NCBI GenBank assembly: GCA_017458025.1
Contig: JAFTGG010000079.1
Location: forward strand, 1-12,609
Direction: 5' to 3'
Length of the DNA: 12,609 nt
Source of the DNA: Oscillospiraceae bacterium
GTDB taxonomy: Bacteria > Bacillota > Clostridia > Oscillospirales > Oscillospiraceae
Shown: piece by piece, positions 1-6,508 of the stretch
Position numbering within the stretch: position 1 is the first letter of the stretch
Layout: each line of letters starts with the position of its first letter
Notes under the pieces: generated by a model
Databases searched by the model: none
What the model saw: the letters and a program-made list of their open reading frames with translations, nothing else
What the model was told of the DNA's origin: nothing
Translations under genes and position numbers: made by a program

Positions 1-67
1 ATGTTCCCCTTCATGAAAGCACACTCCTAAATCCCAAGGTGCTTCATGTATATGTCCGGACGGAGTT

Positions 68-595
68 TTGTATGATTCCGCGGGGAATTATCATCCAGAA
101 ACAGTCGACAACATCCCTACGTTCGAATACTATGACTGTCCGATTGAAATTGACGGAAAGGAGTTCAATGCCCATATACGAGTAAAAAATACCAATGTGG
201 GCGATAAATATTATGGACATACAATAAGCGAGGTTGTGGACATAAAAATAGAGTCCCCAACGCGAACCTCCGTTTCCGAAAATCGGACGGCACAGCTCGA
301 AAAAACAGGGGACTCTACAGAGGACCTGATCTCGCCAATGGGTAGCTTGGTAGGTCCAGCACCTACGGCAGCCTCTGGCAAATCAAGCCCACAAACAAAT
401 TATATACCATATCTCCCAAACGCCGTCAAGCCCTATTCGTCCACCCCGCACGACTACGCCGCGCTGCTGCGGAAACTCGCAAAGGAGCGCGAGGATTCAG
501 AGACGCTGACGCCTGAGCAGGAGACAAGGCTCGACACTTGGAATTTGCTTTTCCCTGAAATGCGAATGACGGCGGATGAATTTCTAGCGAGATAA
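68..595 (+). CDS. Foreign-looking hypothetical protein, probable fragment of a phage or integrative-element gene
   Basis: I do not firmly recognise this 175-codon frame. It begins with a TTG that has no ribosome binding site, and the frame stays open upstream to about position 17 (stop TGA at 14-16), so the true start is unclear and the gene is probably truncated. The segment with YYDCPIEIDGKEF and KYYGHTISEV (residues 21-55) resembles, from memory, the C-terminal nuclease-like domains (Barnase/EndoU/colicin E5 type) of large phage and conjugative-element polyvalent proteins; this is inference only. Residues 60-120 are Ser/Thr/Pro-rich and linker-like. The last ~50 residues are charged and helical (DYAALLRKLAKERED). 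DNA before about 436 is clearly more AT-rich and uses codons such as ATA and GGA unlike its neighbours; after that it turns GC-rich, so two unrelated pieces may be joined. The frame lies almost exactly between two direct repeats. Confidence 0.45.
   Translation: MYDSAGNYHPETVDNIPTFEYYDCPIEIDGKEFNAHIRVKNTNVGDKYYGHTISEVVDIKIESPTRTSVSENRTAQLEKTGDSTEDLISPMGSLVGPAPTAASGKSSPQTNYIPYLPNAVKPYSSTPHDYAALLRKLAKEREDSETLTPEQETRLDTWNLLFPEMRMTADEFLAR
69..94 (+). repeat. 26-bp direct repeat, left copy
   Basis: This sequence, starting TGTATGATTCC and ending GGGGAATTATCAT, recurs exactly at 631-656. Flanking bases differ on both sides (CCAG follows here, TGAC there). The repeat has imperfect dyad symmetry (ATGAT...ATCAT with TCC/GGA inside), as is common in recombinase core sites. 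With the right copy it brackets the foreign-looking reading frame, which suggests attachment-site or target-duplication remnants. Confidence 0.8.
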
Positions 596-630
596 AATAT
601 AACAAGCCCCTGACGGCATTTGTATGATTC

Positions 631-656
631 TGTATGATTCCGCGGGGAATTATCAT
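631..656 (+). repeat. 26-bp direct repeat, right copy, with adjacent 10-bp partial copy
   Basis: Exact copy of 69-94. The first ten bases (TGTATGATTC) are also repeated immediately before it at 621-630, giving a tandem partial copy. Its last base is the first T of the TTGACG -35 element of the downstream promoter, so whatever created the repeat reached exactly to that promoter. Confidence 0.8.
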
Positions 657-684
657 TGACGAACGGCGAAAAGTGTCGTAAAAT
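656..684 (+). promoter_or_regulatory. Sigma-A type promoter for the DUF1508 gene
   Basis: TTGACG (656-661), a 17-bp spacer, then TAAAAT (679-684). Transcription would start near 691, about 45 bases ahead of the ATG at 738. Spacing and sequence are close to consensus. Confidence 0.75.
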
Positions 685-737
685 GAAGAATAAGAGGACG
701 TGTGTCCGCAAATTTATGAAATCAGGAGGCTTCGAGC

Positions 738-1115
738 ATGGGCAAATTCGTCATCAAGGACGCCAAGAACGGCGTCAAATTCGATCTTAAGGCCGGCAAT
801 GGCGAGATCATTCTCTCGAGCGAGGTCTACAGCTCTCTGGCAAGCTGCAAGGGCGGCATTGCCAGCGTCCAGAAGAACGCCCCGATCGCCGCGCTGGAGG
901 ATCAGACCGAGGAGGGCTTCAAGAAAGAGAAGAACCCGAAGTTTGAGGTCTATGTCGATAAGGCCGGCGAGTTCCGCTTCCGCCTCAAGGCCCGCAACGG
1001 CGAGATTATCGGCACCGGCGAGAGCTATAAGAAGAAGGCCGGCTGCCTGAACGGCATCGAGTCCATTCGCAAGAACGCGGTCGACGCGAAGATCGAGAGG
1101 GAAGAGAAGAAATAA
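738..1115 (+). CDS. YegP-type protein with two DUF1508 repeats
   Basis: A 125-residue protein made of two copies of the DUF1508 (UPF0339, YegP-like) unit. Repeat one covers about residues 3-49 and repeat two about 68-114. They share the pattern F-x-LKA-x-NGEII...SY...CxxGIxSxxKNA, visible as LKAGNGEIILSSEVYSS and LKARNGEIIGTGESYKK. A charged Lys/Glu-rich linker (55-66) and tail (115-125) flank the second unit. The family is widespread and cytosolic, with no established biochemical function; two tandem units is the usual YegP architecture. The start is secured by AGGAGG at 724-729, eight bases before the ATG. The gene has its own promoter at 656-684 and ends at a strong terminator, so it is monocistronic. 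Family assignment is firm; its role is unknown. Confidence 0.9.
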   Translation: MGKFVIKDAKNGVKFDLKAGNGEIILSSEVYSSLASCKGGIASVQKNAPIAALEDQTEEGFKKEKNPKFEVYVDKAGEFRFRLKARNGEIIGTGESYKKKAGCLNGIESIRKNAVDAKIEREEKK

Positions 1116-1124
1116 AAACGGCAT

Positions 1125-1154
1125 AAAAAATCCCGCCGCAAGGCGGGATTTTTT
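1125..1154. terminator. Bidirectional intrinsic terminator between convergent genes
   Basis: Stem TCCCGCC (1131-1137) pairs with GGCGGGA (1142-1148) around a GCAA loop. Six A's precede the stem and six T's follow it, so it can end transcription from both the DUF1508 gene and the convergent glycosidase gene whose stop is at 1160-1162. Confidence 0.92.
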
Positions 1155-1159
1155 ATGTA

Positions 1160-2698
1160 TCAGTCGGCGTCGGAATAGGGCTTTCCGGTCTCGATGAACA
1201 CGCCGCGTTCGCTCGACCAGCCGACGTTGAAGCCGAGCTGCCGGCCCAGATCGCGCAGCTGATAATAGGTGTTGCCGCCGCCCTGATAGGTGATATTGAA
1301 GGCGTTGAAATCGCTGGGCTTGCCGTCGATGAGCGTGACTCCGGTGAAAAGATTGTAGGTCTGCGGCCCGCTGAAAGGCACGTTGCCCTCGCTGCCGTTG
1401 GGGTGGTCGTAGGCGTGCTTGCTGACGATGTTGACCGCGCTGCGCTCACTGAGCCAGGTGACGTCAAATTGCGCCGCCGTTCCGTTCAGCGCCTGCGCAA
1501 GATCGCGAATACGGACGTAGTTAGTCTCGCCGCCGTCGTTATGGACGAGCTTGTAGGCGGGGAGCGTGATCTTCTTGCCGTCCAGATCGACGGACTGCGT
1601 GCTCTCGTACGCGACGCTCGACGCTGCGGGCTTCGCTTCCGCCGTCGTGCCGTAGATGGCGATGACGTTGTTGAGCCTGCGGCCGGCGCTTGTCAGCGTG
1701 GAGCCGTTCGCGTAAAGCATCGAGGACGCGCCGCCGTCGAGCAGCATCGCGTCGGTCGCGCCGACGGATTGGAGGTACTGCGTGACCTGCCGCGGGCTCG
1801 CGATGCAGGTGCCGAGCAGCAGGCCGCCGGAGGCGGTGATCGCTGCGAACGTGCGCTGCGCGACGCTGTCCTCGCTGACCTTCTGGTTAGCGAGATAACC
1901 GTATTTGCTGTTTTGGGCGAACACGTTCTGCCCGTTGTGGAGCAGCCACGGGCCGCAGGAAACGGCGGTCGTCACGTCTTTCCACGCCGGCTTGCTGAAC
2001 TCGGTGGTGAACGAGACGGAGGCGCCGACGCTCGGAATGTGGTGGAGCAGGTCGCCGCCGCAGACGAAATAATAGGTGTTCGGAGCGCAGACCATCGTGC
2101 CGGAGGTCATGATCTCCGCGACCTTGCCGTTCACGATCTTCGCCGCCTGCGCGCCGGCGTAGAGCGGCAGATCATAGTCCGCCTCGGGCGTAAAGAGCAG
2201 CGTCGCGTTCGACTCGGGATAGTAGCTGTTGACGCCCCAGGTCGGCACCTTCTTGCCGTTATAGGTGACGTAGAGCGTGATATCGACTTCGTCGATGAGC
2301 GGCTTGCCGTCCTTCGTGAAGCCGAGGTACACGGCGCTCTGGTCGCCGCCGCAGCCGTTGACCGCCATGCCGTCCCTGACGACGTTCGCGTAGCAGCGCG
2401 CCGCCTTGGAGGGGTCGTCGATCGTGTCGCCGGCTTTGTAGTAGGCGTTGAAGAAGCCGCCGTTGACCGCGGCGAGCAGCTTGCCCTGCGCGGAGGCGGT
2501 CTTGACGATGTCGGACGCCGCCTGGTCCTTGTTGACGCTGCCCTGCCCGAAGAAGACCTGCGCGGAGGCGATCTCATCGGCATTGATGGCGACGGTCTTC
2601 GCGGCGCCGCCGCCGACCCTGGCGCTGCCGACAGAGGCGGCGAAGGCGGTTGTGCAGAGGCATGCGACGCAGAGCGCGAGCGCGAGAATGCGTTTCAT
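1160..2698 (-). CDS. Exported phosphodiester glycosidase (NAGPA/DUF2233) with C-terminal copper-amine-oxidase-like repeats
   Basis: A 512-residue exported protein. The ATG at 2698 is preferred over upstream in-frame codons because it begins a clear signal peptide (MKRILALALCVACLC, likely cleaved after AFA, about residue 20) and has a purine-rich AGGAAGAAGGG just upstream. Residues ~35-350 match the NAGPA/DUF2233 fold: NGGFF at 79-83, the CGPWLLHNG turn at 248-256, RTFAAIT near 282-288, and the catalytic-type LDGGASSMLY at 320-329. The family removes GlcNAc or related caps from phosphodiester-linked sugars and occurs near exopolysaccharide and wall genes. Residues ~370-425 and ~454-508 are two related stalk-like repeats (YVRIRDLAQALNG, YYQLRDLGRQLGF, each followed by an SER segment and an I-x-(T/S)K motif), typical of copper-amine-oxidase N-like modules in clostridial surface proteins. 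Substrate unknown. It has its own promoter and a shared terminator. Confidence 0.85.
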   Translation of the reverse strand: MKRILALALCVACLCTTAFAASVGSARVGGGAAKTVAINADEIASAQVFFGQGSVNKDQAASDIVKTASAQGKLLAAVNGGFFNAYYKAGDTIDDPSKAARCYANVVRDGMAVNGCGGDQSAVYLGFTKDGKPLIDEVDITLYVTYNGKKVPTWGVNSYYPESNATLLFTPEADYDLPLYAGAQAAKIVNGKVAEIMTSGTMVCAPNTYYFVCGGDLLHHIPSVGASVSFTTEFSKPAWKDVTTAVSCGPWLLHNGQNVFAQNSKYGYLANQKVSEDSVAQRTFAAITASGGLLLGTCIASPRQVTQYLQSVGATDAMLLDGGASSMLYANGSTLTSAGRRLNNVIAIYGTTAEAKPAASSVAYESTQSVDLDGKKITLPAYKLVHNDGGETNYVRIRDLAQALNGTAAQFDVTWLSERSAVNIVSKHAYDHPNGSEGNVPFSGPQTYNLFTGVTLIDGKPSDFNAFNITYQGGGNTYYQLRDLGRQLGFNVGWSSERGVFIETGKPYSDAD

Positions 2699-2733
2699 GG
2701 GAAACCCTTCTTCCTGCAAAATATTCTGAGAAA

Positions 2734-2761
2734 AGTATAGCATAAAGCCGCAAAAAAACAA
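2734..2761 (-). promoter_or_regulatory. Extended -10 promoter of the glycosidase gene
   Basis: Read on the minus strand: TTGTTT (2761-2756), a 16-bp spacer, then TATACT (2739-2734) preceded by TGC, making an extended -10. The start codon lies 36 bases beyond the -10. Confidence 0.65.
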
Positions 2762-2763
2762 GG

Positions 2764-2780
2764 GCGGAAAAGGTTTCCGC
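2764..2780. promoter_or_regulatory. Perfect 7+3+7 inverted repeat, possible operator
   Basis: GCGGAAA and TTTCCGC flank AGG. It sits two bases upstream of the minus-strand -35 in the divergent region between the glycosidase and nucleotidyltransferase genes. The place and symmetry suit a repressor or activator site, but no regulator gene is visible in the window. Confidence 0.4.
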
Positions 2781-2860
2781 GTGTGTCAATTTTTAAAGAA
2801 TATGCAGAAAAGGCAATGAATTAAGAGCAAAAGTAATCAATAAGGTTTTGCAAGAAAGAG

Positions 2861-2889
2861 TTGAAAACGGCGGCGGTATCAGATATATT
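2861..2889 (+). promoter_or_regulatory. Sigma-A type promoter of the nucleotidyltransferase gene
   Basis: TTGAAA (2861-2866), a 17-bp spacer and TATATT (2884-2889). The ATG at 2924 follows with GGAGGG at 2913-2918. Confidence 0.75.
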
Positions 2890-2923
2890 ATAAGGGATCG
2901 ATATTCATGTTTGGAGGGACACT

Positions 2924-3850
2924 ATGAAAGCAGCACTGGTCATCATGGCCGCGGGCATGGGCTCGCGTTACGGCGGCAACAAGCAGGTCGACGGGCTCGG
3001 CCCCAACGGCGAGATCCTGATGGAATACTCCATCTTTGACGCGATCCGCGCGGGGTTCACCAAGATCGTATTTATCATCAAGCCCGAGATGAAGGAGCTG
3101 ATGGAGGACCTCTGCGGCAGGCGCGTTGCCCAGATGAAGGCGAAGGACGGCTCCAACGTCGAGGTCGCCTACGCGTTTCAGGATTTCTCCAGCATTCCCG
3201 ATTGGTATCAGATCCCCGAGGGCCGCGTCAAGCCCTTCGGCACGGCGCACGCGCTGCTTTGCGCCCGCGGCGTCGTCAAGGAGCCGTTCGCCGTCATCAA
3301 CGCGGACGACTATTACGGCGCGGACGCGTTCCCGACGATGTATGAGGAGCTGTGCAGGCTTCCCGCGGCCGGCGCGGCGACGATGGTCGGCTATCGCGTC
3401 GACAAGACCGTCAGCGAGAACGGCACCGTCACGCGCGGCGTCTGCCACACCGAGAACGGCAAGCTGACGAAGGTCGTCGAGACGTTCAAGATCAAGCTCT
3501 ATCCCAACGGCGATATCCGCGATATCGAAAACGGCGAGGACAGCCCGCTGATTCCGCCGGAGACGCCGGTATCCATGAACTTCTGGGGCTTCACGCCGTG
3601 GATCTTCGAGAAGCTGGAGCGGTTCTTCACCGATTTCCTCAAGAACCTCGCCCCCGACGACGTCAAGGGCGAGGCGCTGCTCCCGACGCTGGTCGGGGAG
3701 CTGATCGAGAAGGGCGAGCTGAGCGTTTCCGTGCTGCACTCGGGCGCGCAATGGTTCGGCGTTACCTATAAGGAAGATAAGCCGGCGGTGCAGGCGGAGC
3801 TCGGGAAGCTGCACGACGCGGGCGTGTATCCCAAGTCCCTGCGCGCGTAA
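2924..3850 (+). CDS. Sugar-phosphate nucleotidyltransferase family protein
   Basis: A 308-residue cytosolic enzyme of the NTP_transferase (GT-A like) fold. Residues 8-19 (MAAGMGSRYGGN) form the nucleotide-binding loop with its conserved Arg and following Lys20. PFGTAHA at 104-110 matches the GTA(x)A base-binding segment, and INADDYYG at 125-132 gives the metal-binding Asp pair. SMNFWGF (217-223) and WFGVTYKED (277-285) are conserved C-terminal pieces of this subfamily. Such enzymes couple a sugar-1-phosphate to UTP, CTP or dTTP to give NDP-sugar; the exact sugar and nucleotide cannot be read from sequence. The start is set by GGAGGG five bases before the ATG. A 76-aa gene follows after 43 bp and probably shares its transcript. 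It diverges from an exported glycosidase, so both may serve surface polysaccharide metabolism (inference). Confidence 0.82.
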   Translation: MKAALVIMAAGMGSRYGGNKQVDGLGPNGEILMEYSIFDAIRAGFTKIVFIIKPEMKELMEDLCGRRVAQMKAKDGSNVEVAYAFQDFSSIPDWYQIPEGRVKPFGTAHALLCARGVVKEPFAVINADDYYGADAFPTMYEELCRLPAAGAATMVGYRVDKTVSENGTVTRGVCHTENGKLTKVVETFKIKLYPNGDIRDIENGEDSPLIPPETPVSMNFWGFTPWIFEKLERFFTDFLKNLAPDDVKGEALLPTLVGELIEKGELSVSVLHSGAQWFGVTYKEDKPAVQAELGKLHDAGVYPKSLRA

Positions 3851-3893
3851 AACGGGACGTTTTCGGGCAAGCTGTCATCGGAGGTGACAGGCA

Positions 3894-4124
3894 ATGTCCG
3901 ATCGCTATGACGACGGGAAACCGTACGACGAGACCCCGATGATGAACCCATTTTTCGGCCAGCCGGAGAGCGCGTTCGACCTGATTAACAAATACGGCAC
4001 CTACAATATTCAGCCGACCAACGAGCAGGAGAACCCGTTTCCCGCTATCGCGCAGGCGCTGCCGACACAGTGGCGCGGCAAAGAGGTTACGAAAGAGGAC
4101 TTGGAACAGATGGATAAGCAGTAA
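3894..4124 (+). CDS. Small hypothetical protein of 76 aa
   Basis: I do not recognise this protein. It is acidic and rich in Pro, Asn, Gln and Asp, with no membrane segment, signal peptide or cysteine. Residues 1-25 look disordered (MSDRYDDGKPYDETPMMNPF), the middle has aromatic and Asn/Gln residues (DLINKYGTYNIQPTNEQENP), and the end is a short charged helix (KEVTKEDLEQMDKQ). It is very probably real: a full GGAGGTG lies at 3880-3886, seven bases before the ATG, codon use matches the neighbours, and it stops just before a strong terminator. The 43-bp gap to the nucleotidyltransferase suggests co-transcription, so it may act with that enzyme, but nothing in the sequence proves it. Confidence 0.75.
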   Translation: MSDRYDDGKPYDETPMMNPFFGQPESAFDLINKYGTYNIQPTNEQENPFPAIAQALPTQWRGKEVTKEDLEQMDKQ

Positions 4125-4128
4125 CCGG

Positions 4129-4156
4129 AAAAATCTCTGCTCTCGCAGAGATTTTT
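4129..4156 (+). terminator. Intrinsic terminator after the 76-aa gene
   Basis: AAAAATCTCTGC (4129-4140) and GCAGAGATTTTT (4145-4156) form a 12-bp perfect stem around TCTC, with more T's following (CTTTT). It ends the nucleotidyltransferase transcript. Confidence 0.92.
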
Positions 4157-4266
4157 CTTTTGCCGCAAATACAATAAGTCGATTTTTTGACTTACAAATT
4201 GTGCTATGGCAGATATGAGACCACAATATGTTGACGGATTATATAAACGATTAAGTCTATATTACG

Positions 4267-4310
4267 AAAAAATAAAGAACGGACCTGCCTTGACAAAAGA
4301 CAGATCCGTT
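4267..4310 (-). terminator. Intrinsic terminator of the DUF1846-tex unit
   Basis: On the minus strand, AACGGATCTG (4310-4301) pairs with CAGGTCCGTT (4287-4278), nine Watson-Crick pairs and one G-U, around a 13-base loop. A U-rich run (CTTTATTTTTT) follows. It lies 17 bases past the tex stop codon. Confidence 0.8.
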
Positions 4311-4326
4311 TTGCTCATTGATCGGC

Positions 4327-6486
4327 TTATGCTTTCGGCGCCTGCTTCATCGAAAGCGAAATGCGCTTCTTTTTCTCGTCCACATCGAGCACCACGACCT
4401 TGACAATATCGCCGACGGCGACCACTTCGCTCGGGTGCTTGATGAATCGGTCGCATACCTGAGAGATATGGACAAGCCCGTCCTGATGCACGCCGACGTC
4501 GACGAACACGCCGAAGTCGACCACGTTGCGGACCGTGCCCGTCAGCGGCATGCCGGGCTTCAGGTCCTTCATCTCCAGCACATCCGTGCGGAGGATCGGA
4601 GGCGGCAGCTCGTCGCGCGGGTCGCGGCCCGGCTTTTGCAGCTCCCCGACGATATCGCGAAGCGTCGGCACGCCGACGCCGCACGCGGCTGCGGCTTTTT
4701 CCGCGCCGAAGGCGTCCAGCTTCGCGGCGATGTCCGCCGGCGCGCCGTGCTTGAGCGCGGACTTGTCGTAGCCGAGCAGCTCCAGCAGCGCTTCCGCCGC
4801 GGCGTAGCTCTCGGGGTGGACAGCGGTGTTGTCGAGCACGTTTTTGCTCTCCGGCACGCGCAGGAAGCCCGCGCACTGCTCAAACGCCTTGGGGCCGAGC
4901 TTGCTCACCTTGAGTAGCTGCCGCCGCGTCGTAAACGCGCCGGTCTCCTCGCGGTACGCGACGATGTTCTTCGCCGTCGTGGCGTTGAGCCCCGCCACGC
5001 GCTCCAAAAGCGGGGCGGAGGCGGTGTTGAGGTCCACGCCGACCGCGTTGACGCAGTCCTCGACGACGTGGTCGAGCGCCTCGCCGAGGCGCTTTTGCGG
5101 CATGTCGTGCTGGTACTGCCCGACGCCGATGGCCTTGGGGTCGATCTTCACCAGCTCCGCCAGCGGGTCCTGCAGCCGCCGCGCGATGGAGACCGCGGAG
5201 CGGAGGTTTACGTCGTAGTCGGGGAACTCCTCCGCCGCCAGCTTGGAGGCACTGTAAACCGATGCGCCCGCTTCGTTTACTATCATGTAGCTAAGCCCGC
5301 CGCCGACCTCGGCAATGAGTTCGACGGTCATTTGCTCCGTTTCGCGCGACGCCGTGCCGTTGCCGATGGCGATGTGCGCGACGCCGTGGCGCTTGACCAT
5401 CGCCTTGAGCGTGTCGATCGCCTGGCGCTTGCGTCCCGCGCCCTGCGTGGGATAGACGACGGCGGTGTCCAGCACCTTACCCGTGCCGTCGACGACCGCG
5501 ACCTTGCAGCCGTGGGCATAGCCGGGGTCGAGGCCCATCGTGACGCGGCCCTTGACGGGCGGCTGCATCAGCAGCGGCTTCAGATTGAGCGCGAACATGT
5601 GGATCGCGCCCTCGGACGCGGCTTCGGTCAGGCTCGCGCGGAGTTCGCGCTCCAGCGACGGCTCGATCAAGCGGTCGTACGCGTCCTCGCAGACGGCGCG
5701 CAGGAGGTCCGCGGCGGACGTGCCGGACTTGACGAACGCGCCGGTCACGGCGCTGAGCGCGAAGTCGCGGTCGACCGTGACGCTGACCTTCAAAAAGCCC
5801 TCTTTCTCGCCGCGGTTGAGCGCGAGCACCTGATGCCCCTGCATGCGCGGCACGGGCTGGACGAAGTCGTAATAGAGCCGATAGACGCTGTCCTCTTCGC
5901 GTGCCGCCGCGGAGCGCACAAACCCCTTCTTCTCATAGAGCGTACGCAGCGCCTTGCGGAGGTTCGCGTCGTCGGAGATGCGCTCCGCGATGATGTCGCC
6001 CGCGCCCGCAAGCGCGTCGTCAACGCTCTCGACGCCCTTCTCGGCGTCGACGTACGGCTCGGCGAGCAGATGCGGGTCGGGCAGGTCGCGCGGCTGCGCG
6101 AAGATCGCGTCGGCGAGCGGTTCGAGGCCCTTTTCCTTCGCGACGGTCGCGCGGGTGCGGCGCTTGGGCTTATAGGGCCTGTACAGGTCCTCGACCTCCG
6201 CCAGCGTCTTGGCGTTGTCGACGGCGGCGGCGAGCTCGTCGGTGAGCGCGCCCTGCTCCGCAATGGAGCTTTTGACCGTCCCGCGCCGCTCCTCGAGCGA
6301 GCGGAGATAGGCAAGACGCTCCTCGAGCGCGCGCAGCGCCGTGTCGTCCATCGAGCCGTGCAGCTCTTTGCGGTAGCGCGCGATAAACGGAACGGTGTTG
6401 CCCGCGTCAAGCAGCTCGATCACAGCGGCGACGTGCGCCTCGCTGCGGCCCAGCTCTGTTGCGATGAGTTGTACAATAGAATCCAT
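4327..6486 (-). CDS. tex: Tex family RNA-binding protein
   Basis: A 719-residue protein, the usual length of bacterial Tex. The N-terminal helical region (1-~200) has the family signature NTVPFIARYRKE (30-41) and LYRPYKPKRRTRAT (101-114). A YqgF/RNase H-like domain (~315-440) opens with MGLDPGYAHGCKVAVVD and contains AIGNGTASRETEQ (373-385). Tandem helix-hairpin-helix motifs follow (~485-560; GVDLNTASAPLLERVAGL, TGAFTTRRQLLKV), and an S1 RNA-binding domain ends it (~645-715; GTVRNVVDFGVFVDVG...DGLVHISQ). Tex binds nucleic acid and is linked to transcription and RNA metabolism, as a bacterial relative of Spt6. The ATG follows AAAGGA with good spacing. It lies 22 bp downstream of the DUF1846 gene with no promoter between, so it is co-transcribed. 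No odd residues seen. Confidence 0.96.
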   Translation of the reverse strand: MDSIVQLIATELGRSEAHVAAVIELLDAGNTVPFIARYRKELHGSMDDTALRALEERLAYLRSLEERRGTVKSSIAEQGALTDELAAAVDNAKTLAEVEDLYRPYKPKRRTRATVAKEKGLEPLADAIFAQPRDLPDPHLLAEPYVDAEKGVESVDDALAGAGDIIAERISDDANLRKALRTLYEKKGFVRSAAAREEDSVYRLYYDFVQPVPRMQGHQVLALNRGEKEGFLKVSVTVDRDFALSAVTGAFVKSGTSAADLLRAVCEDAYDRLIEPSLERELRASLTEAASEGAIHMFALNLKPLLMQPPVKGRVTMGLDPGYAHGCKVAVVDGTGKVLDTAVVYPTQGAGRKRQAIDTLKAMVKRHGVAHIAIGNGTASRETEQMTVELIAEVGGGLSYMIVNEAGASVYSASKLAAEEFPDYDVNLRSAVSIARRLQDPLAELVKIDPKAIGVGQYQHDMPQKRLGEALDHVVEDCVNAVGVDLNTASAPLLERVAGLNATTAKNIVAYREETGAFTTRRQLLKVSKLGPKAFEQCAGFLRVPESKNVLDNTAVHPESYAAAEALLELLGYDKSALKHGAPADIAAKLDAFGAEKAAAACGVGVPTLRDIVGELQKPGRDPRDELPPPILRTDVLEMKDLKPGMPLTGTVRNVVDFGVFVDVGVHQDGLVHISQVCDRFIKHPSEVVAVGDIVKVVVLDVDEKKKRISLSMKQAPKA

Positions 6487-6508
6487 AGCGTATCCTTTTT
6501 GACAAATA

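Noticed and set aside
12..48. Imperfect inverted repeat (CATGAAAGCAC with GTGCTTCATG)
   Set aside because: Ten pairs with a bulge and a 16-base loop but no T tract, near the window edge; too weak to call a terminator without upstream sequence.
1403..2740. Long plus-strand frame of 445 codons opposite the glycosidase gene
   Set aside because: Arg/Val/Asp-rich translation typical of the antisense of a GC-rich gene; the minus strand encodes a recognisable exported enzyme there.
4206..4403. 65-codon plus-strand frame starting MADMRPQYVDGLYKR
   Set aside because: No ribosome binding site, and its second half runs through the minus-strand terminator into the end of tex. A resemblance to serine-recombinase N-termini is too weak to claim.
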